64,000 nucleotides of DNA from Streblospio benedicti (GCA_019095985.1 CM032660.1:58384897-58448896); one strand, 5' to 3'. Numbered from the stretch's first letter, positions 10,097 to 20,455 are shown. Notes: generated from the sequence alone by a model not told the origin. Translations and numbers: made by a program.

Positions 10097-11951
10097 TTAA
10101 TTAGCGTCACCAGAAAAAAAAGTATGTCGGCAACAGTGGTCACATAGCACGCCTCGCCTGCCGTGGTCACCGGTACTGGTGGAGCTCCAGCACTTGCTGG
10201 TACTTGAGGAGCTGGAGTAGCTGGACGAGCTGGACGCTGGCTGAGAGGAGGAAGATTCTTTGGTGTACTCAGGTTGCTGTAGTCGCCCTGTCCACTGGTT
10301 CTTGCTTTTTCTCCTGCAAAGCCCAACATAGGAATAATTATTTTGTTAAAATACAACGATCAAACAGTACAGGAACTCGAAGTGTTTTTAAATGAAGTTG
10401 GCAATATATTCTTTTTTACAGTATATTTTATCTATTGATATTTGCTGTTTATATTCTATTTTTTATTTCTTATTTTGTATTACTTTTTTTATTTATTTAC
10501 TTCTTCATTTTGTTTATATTTGAAAATGTTCACAGCTACTACATATGCATACACACCTGGTTGTTGCAGCAATGAGCTGATGCTCCAAGGGCTTCCGTCT
10601 GGAAGGGCAGCGCCACACGGCCGGTTCCCATCTTATCTTGTTAACTACTGTGATTGCATTTAGAAATATTTAGTATTTTTATTTTAGTTTTACAGGTTTA
10701 TAAGTAATTTTAAGATTTCGTATATTAGAATGCATAAACTTTTTTCAGTTTTTAAGTATAACAAAATTTTAAGTCTAACAATATTTTAAACACGATTAAA
10801 AAAATATTCTACTGTTTTCAATGTTATTGAACATGAGAAAAAAATTAGACATTTGCTTACCGGAACACGTGGTCTGGGTACTGGGCGAGCACTTCAGTGA
10901 CATACTGGCCAAAGGCGTTGACCACGGCTGGTCTCTTCGCGTGTGGTTGAACAACAGACAGCAAGTGCTTGGTGAGGGTGAACAGGTTATCCACGTCGGT
11001 GGGAGCCCTCGAACGGCCACTGGTTGCAGGTGTGGAGTCTGACTCGGGTGCCCCTGCTTGGTCTCGTGCCTGTTCTTCAAGGATGTCTTCAGCGTCTCCA
11101 AGTGAAGGTGGAGGTTCCATCAACTTAGCCCTCTTCTGGTGGTTTTCAACAGCCTTCTTTTTCGCAGCAGCTCTGACCTCGGCTATGCGCTGTTCTTCTG
11201 TATCTTCAACCTGGAGTCTTTGAGCTAGCGCTTGGGGTCTGAGGCTCTTGACTGGGCGCCTTTTAACTTGGGTGACCACGTGGCCAATCAAAAATTGGAA
11301 GCTGTTTAGCAGCCACTTCTCCTTGGCGGAAATAGGCTTCTGGGAACCCGAACCTGACGCGTTCACGGTCTTGTGAATGCGGACGAACATGGTGCGCATA
11401 CTTCTGTACCACTGGATGAGGTCGGCTCCGGTCACGTCGGGGAGATTCAGAGACTCAGCCTTCTCTTGCCAGAGTGCACGCTTGCCTGCGTAGTCCTTCC
11501 AACGTGCATGGCCTTTAATGTACAGGTGCTCATGGTCTTGAATCCATGTCGCAAGCTCGTCTTGCACTTCTTGGGGTAGACGGACGTACGTAGGCTTGGC
11601 GCGCTTCTTTTTGGTGCCCTGAGATACCTGGCTTGCCTCGACGTAATCTTCTCCATCAGAAACCTCCACAGGGCTGTCTTCGACAACGGCATCTTCTTCT
11701 GCTTCCACGTCATCGTTGATGTCCATTACGACGACGGGGACATCTTGGGGGTTAGCAGATGCTTCCCTCGTGTCTTCTGCGGTACCAGAGGCTTCTTCGG
11801 TAGCAGGGGCTTGCGATTCACCATGTAATACTTCCCGAGCTTCACTCAAAACATGATCAACAGGAGTATCTTCAGACGACTGGCAAGCTTTGCGTTTTCG
11901 TTGAGGCTTTTTGGATTTCACAGCAGCATTTTTAGATGACTTTGGTGGCAT
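10097..11951 (-). CDS. Harbinger SANT/Myb-like DNA-binding protein, 3 exons
   Basis: Exons read on minus: 11951-10861, 10631-10557 and 10313-10097 (TAA at 10099-10097). Splice sites are CCG|GTAAGC, GATAAG|A, CAG|GTGTGT and TTTGCAG|G. Phases match at both junctions, giving 460 aa. The start MPPKSSKNA at 11951 is preferred over an upstream in-frame ATG at 12074 because the TATA box lies at 12047-12041. Features in order: a basic nuclear signal (about 12-22, KSKKPQRKRK), an acidic stretch (about 77-105), then a SANT/MADF-like helical domain (about 131-194) with the Trp pattern ATWIQDHEHLY...ALWQEKA...LIQWYRSMR. A basic, helical middle and a Ser-rich tail with SSSSQPASSSSS follow. It should bind the subterminal repeats and import the nuclease. 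No coding lesion was seen in the spliced frame. Confidence 0.85.
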
Positions 11952-12040
11952 TTTGAAACCAAATAAAATTAAAATAACGTGATGATAAATGAAATTTTGA
12001 AAACGTGGGCCAAAAAGAGCGGGAGACAGCGTGCGCGGCA

Positions 12041-12047
12041 ATATATA
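12041..12047 (-). promoter_or_regulatory. TATA box of Harbinger SANT gene
   Basis: ACTATATATTGCC on minus, flanked by a GC-rich inverted stretch (GCGCGGC...GCCGCGC). It is about 90 bp upstream of the chosen start codon, mirroring the transposase promoter at the other end. Confidence 0.55.
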
Positions 12048-12059
12048 GTCGCCGCGCAC

Positions 12060-12830
12060 CTGCTGAAAAGCCAACGATTTCTAGACTGTGCCGTCGTTAG
12101 CAAGTCGTTACCACATCGAAACCAGATCGTCACCACGTAAATTCCATGATTTTTAGGTCGTTATCAAGTCGCTATCAAGTCGCTATCAAGTCGTTATCAA
12201 GTCGCCCTCTAGTTTTCATATAAAAATATTAGTCGTTATCTACTCTCCATACAAATAGGCATTACGAGAACTTGGTTGCGACATGATGAAAACCTGGTGA
12301 CGACCAGACTATTTTTGCTAGCGACAGCACCACGGCGACAAGTCTCTACCAGGTCTTGACCAGGTTTTTATTTAATCGCCACCAACTCACCACCAAGTCC
12401 TCATCATGTCTTTATCTAGTCTCCATCTAATCTTTATCTACTCGTTACCTACGTTGAAGTGGCGATCTGCTCCCGACCAGGGAGACTTGATAACGACATG
12501 GTAGAGACTTGATGAGGACATGGTCTCGAGTAGATAAATACAAGGTTTCGAGTTGGTTACGACTTGGTGGCGATCTTTTATTGATTTTTTTAGTCGTAAC
12601 CAAACACCCGCGACTTTTTTAGTTGAGCTGCATGTCTGTGCAACTAAAAAAGTCGCGACTTTTTTCGAAACTAGATAACCGGTGCTCCGCCGGAGACTTT
12701 TTGAAGACATGGAAACTAGATACATGGTGGCGACTATAGCTCCCTACCTTGGAGACTAGATGAAGACATGGTAAACCAAGACATGGTAGAGACATGGTGG
12801 CGACCATCAGAGTCTCTATCTAGTTATCCC
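12060..12830. promoter_or_regulatory. Right subterminal array with 17-bp perfect hairpin
   Basis: Direct copies of AAGTCGCTATC / AAGTCGTTATC run from about 12150 to 12210. They are followed by many GACATGGTAGAGAC and GGTTACGACTTGG variants. At 12609-12625 and 12641-12657 lies a perfect 17-bp inverted repeat around a 15-nt loop (CGCGACTTTTTTAGTTG and its complement). The array mirrors the left end in reverse sense, as expected of binding sites at both transposon ends. Confidence 0.6.
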
Positions 12831-12839
12831 TGATTAGTC

Positions 12840-13925
12840 TCGCTTTGTATTTCAGTATCTGAAGAAGAAAATGTGGAGGGGGTAGTAATGGACTATGCCG
12901 ACTCTATTTCCCAAGTAAGCAACATTTGGTTATGAATATACTTTGCAGTTAGCTTTATATATGATATGGTCGTTTTATTTAATTGTATACTTAGAACAGA
13001 TATTAAGATGAAACTGGCCACTATGAATTAAAATCTTTATATACCAGATTACAACAACACCAACAATCTGAATGTAATGACACAATTATCATTCAAAGTC
13101 ATTGCTTTCATAGCATTTGTGTACAATAATTGACATATGGTTCCTTCTATGTAGGTTTTAGATAATCTCACAAAGCTAAAAGGGACTGTGTCCAACATAT
13201 TGGGAGACGATTGTCTAGCTAAATAAACTTGCTTTTCTTATTTTGGATTGATGTCAAGGTATGTTGTAAAAGATAATTTGTGTGTAGCATTACTGGGCCG
13301 GGTTCATAAGGAAGCGGTATGTGGGAAAATAAGCCAAAAAGTTAGGGATGTGGGAAAAAAGGTATAAAAAAAGATGGATATGATATTTCATGGAAGTGGG
13401 AAAAATGCCAAATGATTTGTGGGATATGAGAAAAAGGCCAAAGCATTAGGGACGTGGGAAATAAGGCCAAAATTAGGGAAAGGGGTATTTCTTGACCTCT
13501 AATTATCACACACACACCCTTAATTACTGTAACATTTACTCTGGGTAACCAGTACAGTCTATGTAAAAGTTTATCTTTATCAATTAAATGTGAAGATTTA
13601 AAAAAACATACGGCAAGGTTTTTCATCATGCATGAACAGGTGCATCATTTTAATTGTCACATCTAAAACAAGATATTCTTTCTTAACGCTAACTAGTCCA
13701 TGTCGTAATGTATGTGATATTTATATTTAAATGTGCATTTACTATAGTACCTATGTGTGAGATTTCGGGTTGGGAATGGGGCACAGGGCAATTCATTATT
13801 TTGGTATATTACCCTTCATAATGGGAGTGACAATTGATGCTTGGAGGACAGCTATTGGATGTTTTTCAATCTGTATACAACCTATGTATAAAAGATGCTA
13901 CATGCCTTCAAATAGATACTTCGCT
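12840..13925. other. Intergenic with degenerate minisatellite
   Basis: No gene is seen. Between about 13315 and 13495 a degenerate array of GTGGGAAAAAGGCCAAA-like units (six or seven, spaced about 20-35 bp) makes the strand purine-rich. The rest is AT-rich unique-looking sequence. Confidence 0.5.
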
Positions 13926-14177
13926 AGGCAAAACACTATTTATATGGTCGAAAAGAATGGGCACAATACTTATACAAATCTAAAAATCAGTCATATGCTT
14001 TGGAATACTGCTTAAATTGTCTTGCAGTTTCGGTGCTAGTGACATCTAAAACATTCACACTTTTGTTATTTAGTTACAAGGAATGGCCGTCCACAATTTT
14101 TACATTCATTTTTACATTTCACAAACGGTTTAAATAGTTGAAATTTACAGGTACACACATTTTTAATGGTGTCACCT
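13926..14177 (+). repeat. Direct repeat, copy 1 (~252 bp)
   Basis: Matches 16815-17072 almost base for base, from AGGCAAAACACTA to AATGGTGTCACCT. The second copy lies directly 3' of the UBL7-like last exon. The pair is therefore probably a by-product of a local duplication of the gene's 3' region. Confidence 0.8.
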
Positions 14178-15110
14178 CTCACGACAGAAAGTTGATTCAG
14201 GTCAAAGGGCCCCACTTTGACTTACAGCCAGGGCCCCCACCAAACCTTAATTGGGCATTGGTCTAGAGCATGAATTTCTTAAAAAATTTGAATACGTTTT
14301 CAGAAGTTACCCCACAAACACTGACTTCAAGAAGGTCTATAATAATTGTACATAATCTGTAATGTAAAATAAACATCATGAAAAATAAACACACAACTTC
14401 AATATTTTTTATAGTGTATTTTTGATGTCACATAATGTTGATTATAGGACTTTTCTCATTGGGACCAACTCCCCCATGGATGATAAACAATGGGGCCAGT
14501 TTTTGTTTGCCTATAAAAATTTGGGAGGAGAAATTTTTGGGTAATCAGAACGTACTATGTACATACAAAGGAAACGAAACTTAATGTTTTTTTATACAGT
14601 TTATTATCAATAATAACAAAATAACATGTAACCACACATTATATTCAGTCAATTTATACATTCATAGTTATTCAGCTTAATTAAAATTATACGGAAGTAT
14701 CTATCATCAAGAAAACATAGATATCTAATTGACATTTTGCACACTAACACCATCATCTTATGAGAAGTTTTTTTTTTAAATTCAGTCAATTTTTATATTC
14801 ACAATTCCAATTGACATAGTCACACTTCCACGAATGCTTGCCAGCAGTTTGTTAAAAATTCAGTCCATTTGACCTGGAATTTGTGGACATCAAAGAGATG
14901 AACACCAATAATCAAATCAAACGGTGCCTGTATGTCTGATCAATTTAACGTATTTCGTCAGGCTTGGCCTGTACGGTCTGTTAAGTATATTAAAAGAAGA
15001 ACAAATGTCTGACGTAATTGTGAAAAACCCGATCAGAGCACATGCGGTAGAAAGTCTGGCATGGACAACAGTACTAATGCCCCATTCCCACGCAAAGAGG
15101 ATTTATCACT
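14178..15110. other. AT-rich intergenic, nothing recognised
   Basis: No exon with paired splice sites, no repeat family and no RNA gene recognised. Short GC-richer patches (for example CAGGGCCCCCACC near 14228) are isolated. Confidence 0.4.
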
Positions 15111-15112
15111 AA

Positions 15113-15704
15113 AAATTGACAGCGTTCAGAACTATACAATTTCAATCATAACTAAATAATGGTAATGAATATCAAAAAAAAAATTATAGAATGAAACGCT
15201 ATTTTTTGAACGATCTACATTGCAATTTTGATTATTCTGACTGGTTTACATAATAGTGAATACTTACATGAAAATGGCATTTTCGCAGTGTCTGTGAGAG
15301 ACAGAGTCAGACATCTTGAACAAGTCAAAATTGGGGATTAGGTAACATGATTGGAAGAGCAATGTTTATATTTTTGATTTGGATACACATGAGTAGTCAC
15401 ATACTTGGTGATACATAAATGTGTATGCAAATCAAAAATAGAAACAAACTTGGCTGTTCCAATCATGTTACCTAATCCCCAATTTTGACTTGTTCAAAAT
15501 GTCTGACTCTTTCTCTCACAGACACTGGAAAAATGCCATTTTCATGTAAGTGTTCACTATTATGTAGCCCAATCAGAATAATCAAAATTGCGATGTAGAT
15601 CTGGCAAAAAATAGCGTTTCATTCCTATAATTTTATTTTGATATTCATCACCATTTTTTAGTTATGATTGAAAATGTATAGTTCTGAACTTGCTGTCAGC
15701 ACAT
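15113..15704. repeat. Long inverted repeat (foldback), arms ~285 bp
   Basis: The left arm (about 15113-15395) is the reverse complement of the right arm (about 15412-15704), with few mismatches and a spacer of about 20 bp. Matching landmarks are TGACAGC-TTCAGAACTATA at both outer ends, GTCTGACTCTNTCTCACAGA and AATCATGTTACCTAATCCCC near the middle. Such a foldback MITE or recent inverted duplication would give a long hairpin RNA if transcribed. No ORF is conserved in the arms. Confidence 0.85.
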
Positions 15705-16705
15705 TAATTATCATCATCATCATCATAATGATGATGACATTAATTATAAAACACTGACACCTATAAATAACGACGTAATTATTGAAAATTAGTAAGAAAA
15801 ACTCATCAAATTGTTTTATATCCGTCATGTTGTCTCACCTGTCAATCACGGAATCAGCCGACAACAGCCGAGTGGCGCATTTGAATCACTAAACTGCTGT
15901 GGCTTCTGCTGTTACCAAAGTAATGCACCGCACCACATTTCGGCAAATTCGGTTTTGTACTGCTTGCCGACTGCGTTATAGCGGGCAAAGAAGTGATTTT
16001 TTACAGGTAAGATGGTGGAACTAGACGTAAACAAATATAAATATTTCTCAAAATATTGTATGTCGTGCGCATTGATAGATGAAAATGGGGCCAATCTAAT
16101 TGATTAGGGGCCAGCACTACGCACAATTCATGAAAAATGGAGCCAGGTAAGAAAAACTTGCGTGATTCCTGCAATTACGCGTCCTAGAATCAACACTGTC
16201 ATATCATTCATCATGCACATGATGAAAATAAATACACATTTTATACATGAACAAATATAAAAAATAAATGCACAATACTGATTAACACATCTGAAACGCA
16301 AACTTCAGACAAGAGATCATGAGATGCATATTTTGAAGTAAAATCCTGCTAGAACTTTAAAAACTTGCAAATATTCAAACATCAACTCATGACATAAATT
16401 GCAGAATAAATTAGTTCGAGTGGCAGAACAGAACATATTCACAATTTTCAACCGATACCGGTACATATTATAATACTTAACAAATCTTAAACTAGTATAT
16501 AATTATGATTATCAGTTAACAGTTACAGGCAACATTCGTCTATTTTTTCATTTGATAAGTAGAATGTCTATGAAAAGTTCCTGACAGATCAACTATGAAA
16601 AGAACAGAACGATTTTACAATTTTCAAACGATATCTGTACATATTAAAATACTTGAAACATCTTAAACTAGTATGTAATTAATTATCAGTTAACAGTTAT
16701 GATTA
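15705..16705. other. Intergenic with short duplications
   Basis: A TCATCATCATCATCATAATG simple repeat sits near 15711. Two diverged ~95 bp copies (about 16425-16530 and 16600-16705) share CAATTTTCAA.CGATA, TTAAACTAGTATNTAATT and ATCAGTTAACAGTTA. No gene is seen. Confidence 0.5.
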
Positions 16706-16709
16706 CATG

Positions 16710-16811
16710 TTGATAACAAAACATCTAGATATCTATGAAAACGCATTTCTATATTCCGTTTCCAAATATAAACTCCACATGAACTGCAATGTCACCCTTT
16801 GCTTGCCTCCA
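16710..16811 (-). pseudogene. Partial copy of the UBL7-like last exon tail
   Basis: Repeats 17080-17183 with about 15% difference: the 3' UTR motif ACAAAACATCTAGATATCTA, the stop region and the last ~20 codons (EAS.GDIA....IFGNG on minus). One extra base and several changes break the UBA frame, and the 5' half of the exon is missing. It abuts the ~255 bp direct repeat. Gene-tail duplication is the simplest reading. Confidence 0.7.
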
Positions 16812-16814
16812 AAA

Positions 16815-17072
16815 AAGGCAAAACACTAACTATTTATTCGTCGAAAAGAATGGGCATAATACTTATACAAATCTAAAAAATCAGTCATATGCTTTGGAAT
16901 ACTGCTTAAATTGTGTTGCAGTTTCGGTGCTAGTGACATCTAAAAAAATTCTCACTTTTCTTATTTAGTTACAAGGAATGGCCGTCCACAATTTTTACAT
17001 TCATTATTACATTTCACAAACGGTTTAAACAGTTGAAATTTACAGGTACACACATTTTTAATGGTGTCACCT
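16815..17072 (+). repeat. Direct repeat, copy 2 (~255 bp)
   Basis: Second copy of 13926-14177, lying between the partial exon copy and the real UBL7-like exon, hence probably in that gene's 3' flank. Confidence 0.8.
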
Positions 17073-17112
17073 TGATCACAAAACATCTAGATATCTAAGA
17101 AAACGTATTTTT

Positions 17113-17235
17113 CTACATTCCGTTTCCAAAAATGATATCTACTGCGGCTGCAATGTCACCGTTGCTTGCCTCCAAGGCTCTCCGGGCAACCTCCTCATCC
17201 GCGATGCCCATGTCTCGCAGGGCAGCCAAACCCTC
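17113..17235 (-). CDS. UBL7: UBL7-like protein, last exon (UBA domain)
   Basis: A terminal exon on minus: acceptor GATTCAG|GAG, then 40 codons and TAG. The peptide has the UBA pattern LAALRDMGIADEEVARRAL, then EASNGDIAAAVDIIFGNGM. It places the MG-turn of helix 1, the RRALEA helix 2 and the NGDI...AVDIIF helix 3 where UBA domains have them, at the extreme C terminus. Human UBL7 ends in the same way (QLRDMGI, then ALQATGGDIQAALELIF, as I remember it), so the identification is good though based on one exon. UBA domains bind ubiquitin; UBL7 pairs one with an N-terminal ubiquitin-like domain. Upstream exons should lie at higher coordinates but were not found. They may fall in the gap at 17844-17943 or beyond the array. 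Confidence 0.8.
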   Translation of the reverse strand, partial: EGLAALRDMGIADEEVARRALEASNGDIAAAVDIIFGNGM

Positions 17236-17239
17236 CTGA

Positions 17240-17843
17240 ATCACAGCATGAAAAGTGTATCAGTACAGTTTAAAGTAAGTTACGCTGAAAATCGGCAAAA
17301 TTCTACATTTTCTTATCGCATTGTAACAGGATTTTTATGACGCACAGACTTTTATAAAGATCTCTCTAACCACACAGACCCTGAAGACTGAGCATAGGAA
17401 AACATTGAGCTAGATAAGAGCACTGCACACCCAGTTCGTGTGTTATTTAAATAAAATTGTTAGGCTCCAACCAACGAGCACACAATATTACTACTTTAAA
17501 AATGATTGCTTTCCTGGTGCCATAGTGAAAAAATTTCTCGTAAGATCCAACGTAAATAAACATGTTCAAATCCCCTATTATCGCCACGCACGAAATGGGT
17601 GTGCATGCAACGAATTGCACCATAGATCATATAATTTTAATGAATCATAACAATTGTGTTCATCTTGCGACAATATAAGTAAGTAGCTTTATTTTGACAC
17701 ATCAAACGCTATTGTGGGTTCATTAATAGCTGTGTCACGATCATTTAAACATTAAAATGCACGAAGCGGGTGTGCAGTGAGCTATCCTGAAGTCAAGTTT
17801 TCAAACGAATGACAATTTTACACATTATGAAAGACATCAGTGG
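17240..17843. other. Presumed UBL7-like intron
   Basis: Upstream of the last exon on minus; AT-rich with no second exon recognised before the 100-N gap. Near 17740-17840 short pieces resemble the flanks of the tandem array that begins after the gap. Confidence 0.4.
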
Positions 17844-17943
17844 NNNNNNNNNNNNNNNNNNNNNNNNNNNNNNNNNNNNNNNNNNNNNNNNNNNNNNNNN
17901 NNNNNNNNNNNNNNNNNNNNNNNNNNNNNNNNNNNNNNNNNNN
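17844..17943. other. Scaffold gap, exactly 100 N
   Basis: Conventional fixed-length gap of unknown true size. Apparent reading frames across it are meaningless. Confidence 0.99.
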
Positions 17944-18050
17944 TGACGTTTACATTGTGTATCACTACCACAATTGTATCTGCCCAAATACACCAGGAAA
18001 ATGAAAAATAAGTAGCATTACATATTAAAATCTGGCATGTTGCATAACAT

Positions 18051-18386
18051 TTTGAACACAGCCACTGTATACGTTTCCCGCTGAGTTTCATACACATACA
18101 CGATGCAGGTAGATGATGATCATAGTTTTGAGAATATACAACAGATTTCACTGATCCAAACTCCGATGAGGTACGGTGAAATGGCTCTAGCTTTACACCT
18201 CCTCACTTAGCACAATAAGTCCCAGAGAGCGCAGGCCGAGAAGGGCGAGGCACCTGATATAAGCGGCCTCATGGGAGGCCTCAAGGAGCTGAGTTGTACA
18301 GAATAATAAGACAATAACAAACGTATTTGGTCTCTACTTCAAAGTGGTGGAGATGTCAGGGATTCGGTCTCTCCTTCACCATATAT
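18051..18386 (+). repeat. ~340 bp direct repeat, left copy
   Basis: Matches 20114-20455. The first ~115 bp belong to the tandem-array unit (ending GATCCAAA). The last ~220 bp, from GATGAGGTACGGTGAAATGG to CTCCTTCACCATATA, are a separate sequence inserted between GTCTCC and ACTTGCTTA of that unit. The left copy continues into GC-rich sequence (18387-18630) that the right copy lacks. Confidence 0.8.
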
Positions 18387-18634
18387 TGCTTTTTGTCCCG
18401 CGTGGCCGTGCGTAGGGGGATGCCCTTAGCACAGTGTGTCAACACCGGTGCGATGTGGAGGCCTCTCGTGAAACCTGGGGATGCACTCCCACGACCTACG
18501 GACCGCCGGTGGTCCTAGTAGTGGAGCATGTGTGGATTATAGGAAACACAATGAGGAGTAGTCAGTAGCAGAGAAACGTTGCAGCATCCAGGGTCACGCA
18601 GGCCGTGAGGCCGGCGTGAGCCCTGGTGAAACTC

Positions 18635-19066
18635 AGTGCTGGTAAAAGTAGTTTGCTAAATCTTCTTGGTATTTGGCCAACAACATTCTACCTGTATCTC
18701 GCTTGAGTTCTACATCAGTTATCTCTGAGCTCAAATATGGAGAAAAAAACAATGATTGCCCACCCAAGACGTGGAATTATAAGTACAAAACATTTGAATT
18801 GACTGAGGAAGATGCTTCTAAAATATTATCTGAATTCATACATCAAACAGGCAACCGTGATAGAGTCTTTCCTACAAAAAGTTGAGATTTTTTTTGTCCA
18901 TGTGAATGGCTCAAAGGAGGTGTGACAATTGTAGATTCTCCTGGTGTTGGGGAGGATGATGAATTAACAGAAATGGTGAAAGAGTACATTCCTCGCGCTT
19001 CTGGATTCGTTATAAATACTCCAAATGCTGGTGGAATAGATCCAGATAGGTTACAAGATCTAAATT
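18635..19066 (+). pseudogene. Dynamin-family GTPase fragment
   Basis: Walker A is clear (SAGKSSLLNLLG, about 18635-18670). In a shifted frame follow the switch-I-like SRLSSTSVISELKYG and the G3 motif VTIVDSPGVGED (about 18922-18957), then SGFVINTPNAGG. The order and spacing fit the dynamin-like large GTPases that are abundant in invertebrate innate-immunity gene sets. The G4 (TKxD) motif and everything after are missing, because a LINE fragment begins at once. There is a frame change between P-loop and switch I, and an in-frame TGA at 18883. The P-loop lies only ten residues after an AG, so an exon start there is possible. Dead gene piece. Confidence 0.8.
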
Positions 19067-19069
19067 AAA

Positions 19070-20112
19070 AAGTTAAGTCTTCTTCTTTTTAAATTATCCT
19101 ATCACTCAATAATGAGTATGATTAGGATGAGGTTGCGTTGCACGGCGAGTGCAAGGTACAGTTAATGATAAGATTTTAATCTATCTTTAAAAGTGTTAAG
19201 TGTTGGGCTGGTGACTATGTTATCAGTAAGTGAATCCCAATCAACTATGGTCCAAAGGGAAAAATGAATATTTGTAGATGTCAGTGTGAACTCTGAGTCT
19301 CACTGAATTTGTTGACCTAGTCCTGGATGTAGACCTGTTCACATACACATTTGCTGGAATGGCCAACAGACCATTCATGACTTTAAACATCATTGTCAGT
19401 CTCTGCTGCCTCCGTCTCTCACTGAGTTCCTTGAGATCCTTCGCAGTACAGATACTCGTGTAGTCGCGTTTGTTTTGGTTCAAGACAAAACACGCTCCTC
19501 TTTGTTGTATCTTCTCTAGGGCTTGGATGTCCCCTTTCAGATATGGGTCCCATGCTGCACATGAATACTCAAGCAGTGGTCGTATCAGAGCTATGTAGGC
19601 TGTGGCTTTAAGTTTTTTTGGGCATGATCTTAGTTTCTATGTAAGAATCCTAGGGTTTGGTTTGCCTTGGTAACAGTGTTTTGTATGTGAGGTCCATTTG
19701 AGGTTATTACTAATCGTTATGCCAAGATATTTGCCCTCCTGAACAGAGGGTGACCATTTAAACTATAGATGTGGTTCAATTTTGTCCTCCCCTCTTTACA
19801 GTCATGGTGTTGCACTTAGTTGGGTTGTATTCCATACCCCATGTCTCTGCCCATCTGTTGAGATTATCAAGATATTTTTGGAGTTCATGCTGGTCTTCCT
19901 GTGATCTGATACGTCTATAAACAAGACAGTCATCTGCAAATAATCTCACCTCAGAAGAGACTATGGACGGGAGATCGTTTATGTGCAGAAGAAAGAGCAA
20001 CGGCCCCAATACTGTGCCTTGGGGGACTCCAGAGACTACGTCCTTCCATTCAAAGTGTGCACCAAACAATCACCCTGAGTTCTGCCTGAGAGGAAGTCTG
20101 TGATCCATGAAT
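19070..20112 (-). mobile_element. 5'-truncated non-LTR retrotransposon (LINE)
   Basis: Minus-strand reverse transcriptase pieces: SGVPQGTVLGPLLFLLHIND and RLFADDCLVYRRI (RT motifs with the FADD box) at 20069-19776. A C-terminal piece at 19483-19241 has RRRQQRLTMMFKVMNGL. The order is right for a Jockey/CR1-superfamily LINE. The 5' end is cut at about 20112, upstream of the catalytic FADD block, so the endonuclease domain is absent. Several indels lie between the pieces. The 3' end abuts the GTPase fragment near 19070. An old insertion. Confidence 0.85.
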
Positions 20113-20113
20113 G

Positions 20114-20455
20114 AACACAGCTACTGTATACGTTTCCGCTGAATTTCATACACATACAGGATGCAGGTGGATAGTGCTCATAATTTGTGAGAATGGACAA
20201 CAGATTTCACTAATCCAAAACTGTCTCCGATGAGGTACGGTGAAATGGCTTTAGCTTTACACCTCCTCACTTAACACAATAAGTCCAGAGAGCGCAGACG
20301 AGAAGGGCGAGGCACCCGAATATAAGCGGCCTCATGGGAGGCCTCAAGGAGCTGAGTTGTACAGAACAATAAGACAATAACAAACGTATTTGGTCTCTAC
20401 TTCAAAGTGGTGGAGATGTCGGGGATTCGGTCTCTCCTTCACCATATACTCTCTC
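20114..20455 (+). repeat. ~340 bp direct repeat, right copy
   Basis: Second copy of 18051-18386. Here the ~220 bp insert is followed by a short duplicated CTCTCCTTCACCATATA and then by array sequence (ACTTGCTTATATAATG). It therefore shows the right-hand insertion junction cleanly. Confidence 0.8.

Larger units (their letters stand above)
7050..12835. mobile_element. PIF/Harbinger DNA transposon, nearly whole
   Basis: About 5.8 kb containing the two genes expected of PIF/Harbinger elements: a DDE nuclease (+, 7459-8748) and a SANT/Myb-like DNA-binding protein (-, three exons, 10097-11951). They are convergent, and each has a TATA box close behind the terminus. The left end begins near AGAGACTAGGTTACGAC and the right end closes near GTCTCTATCTAGTTATC. 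Read inward these share only a short imperfect terminal match (AGATA-GAGACT). The outer 350 bp (left) and 750 bp (right) are filled with GTTACGAC / GGTTAAGAC / GTCGTTATC variants. Boundaries are approximate, and no target duplication could be fixed. One A-tract indel near the nuclease C terminus is the only clear lesion. Confidence 0.85.

Noticed and set aside
17793-18151. Reading frames running through the N gap
   Set aside because: The gap has unknown content and length, so the frames have no meaning.
18051-20455. LTR retroelement with 340 bp LTRs around a GTPase
   Set aside because: The repeats are mostly tandem-array sequence plus a solo insert, lack TG...CA ends and a primer-binding site, and the inner part holds a LINE, not a retroviral-type gene set.
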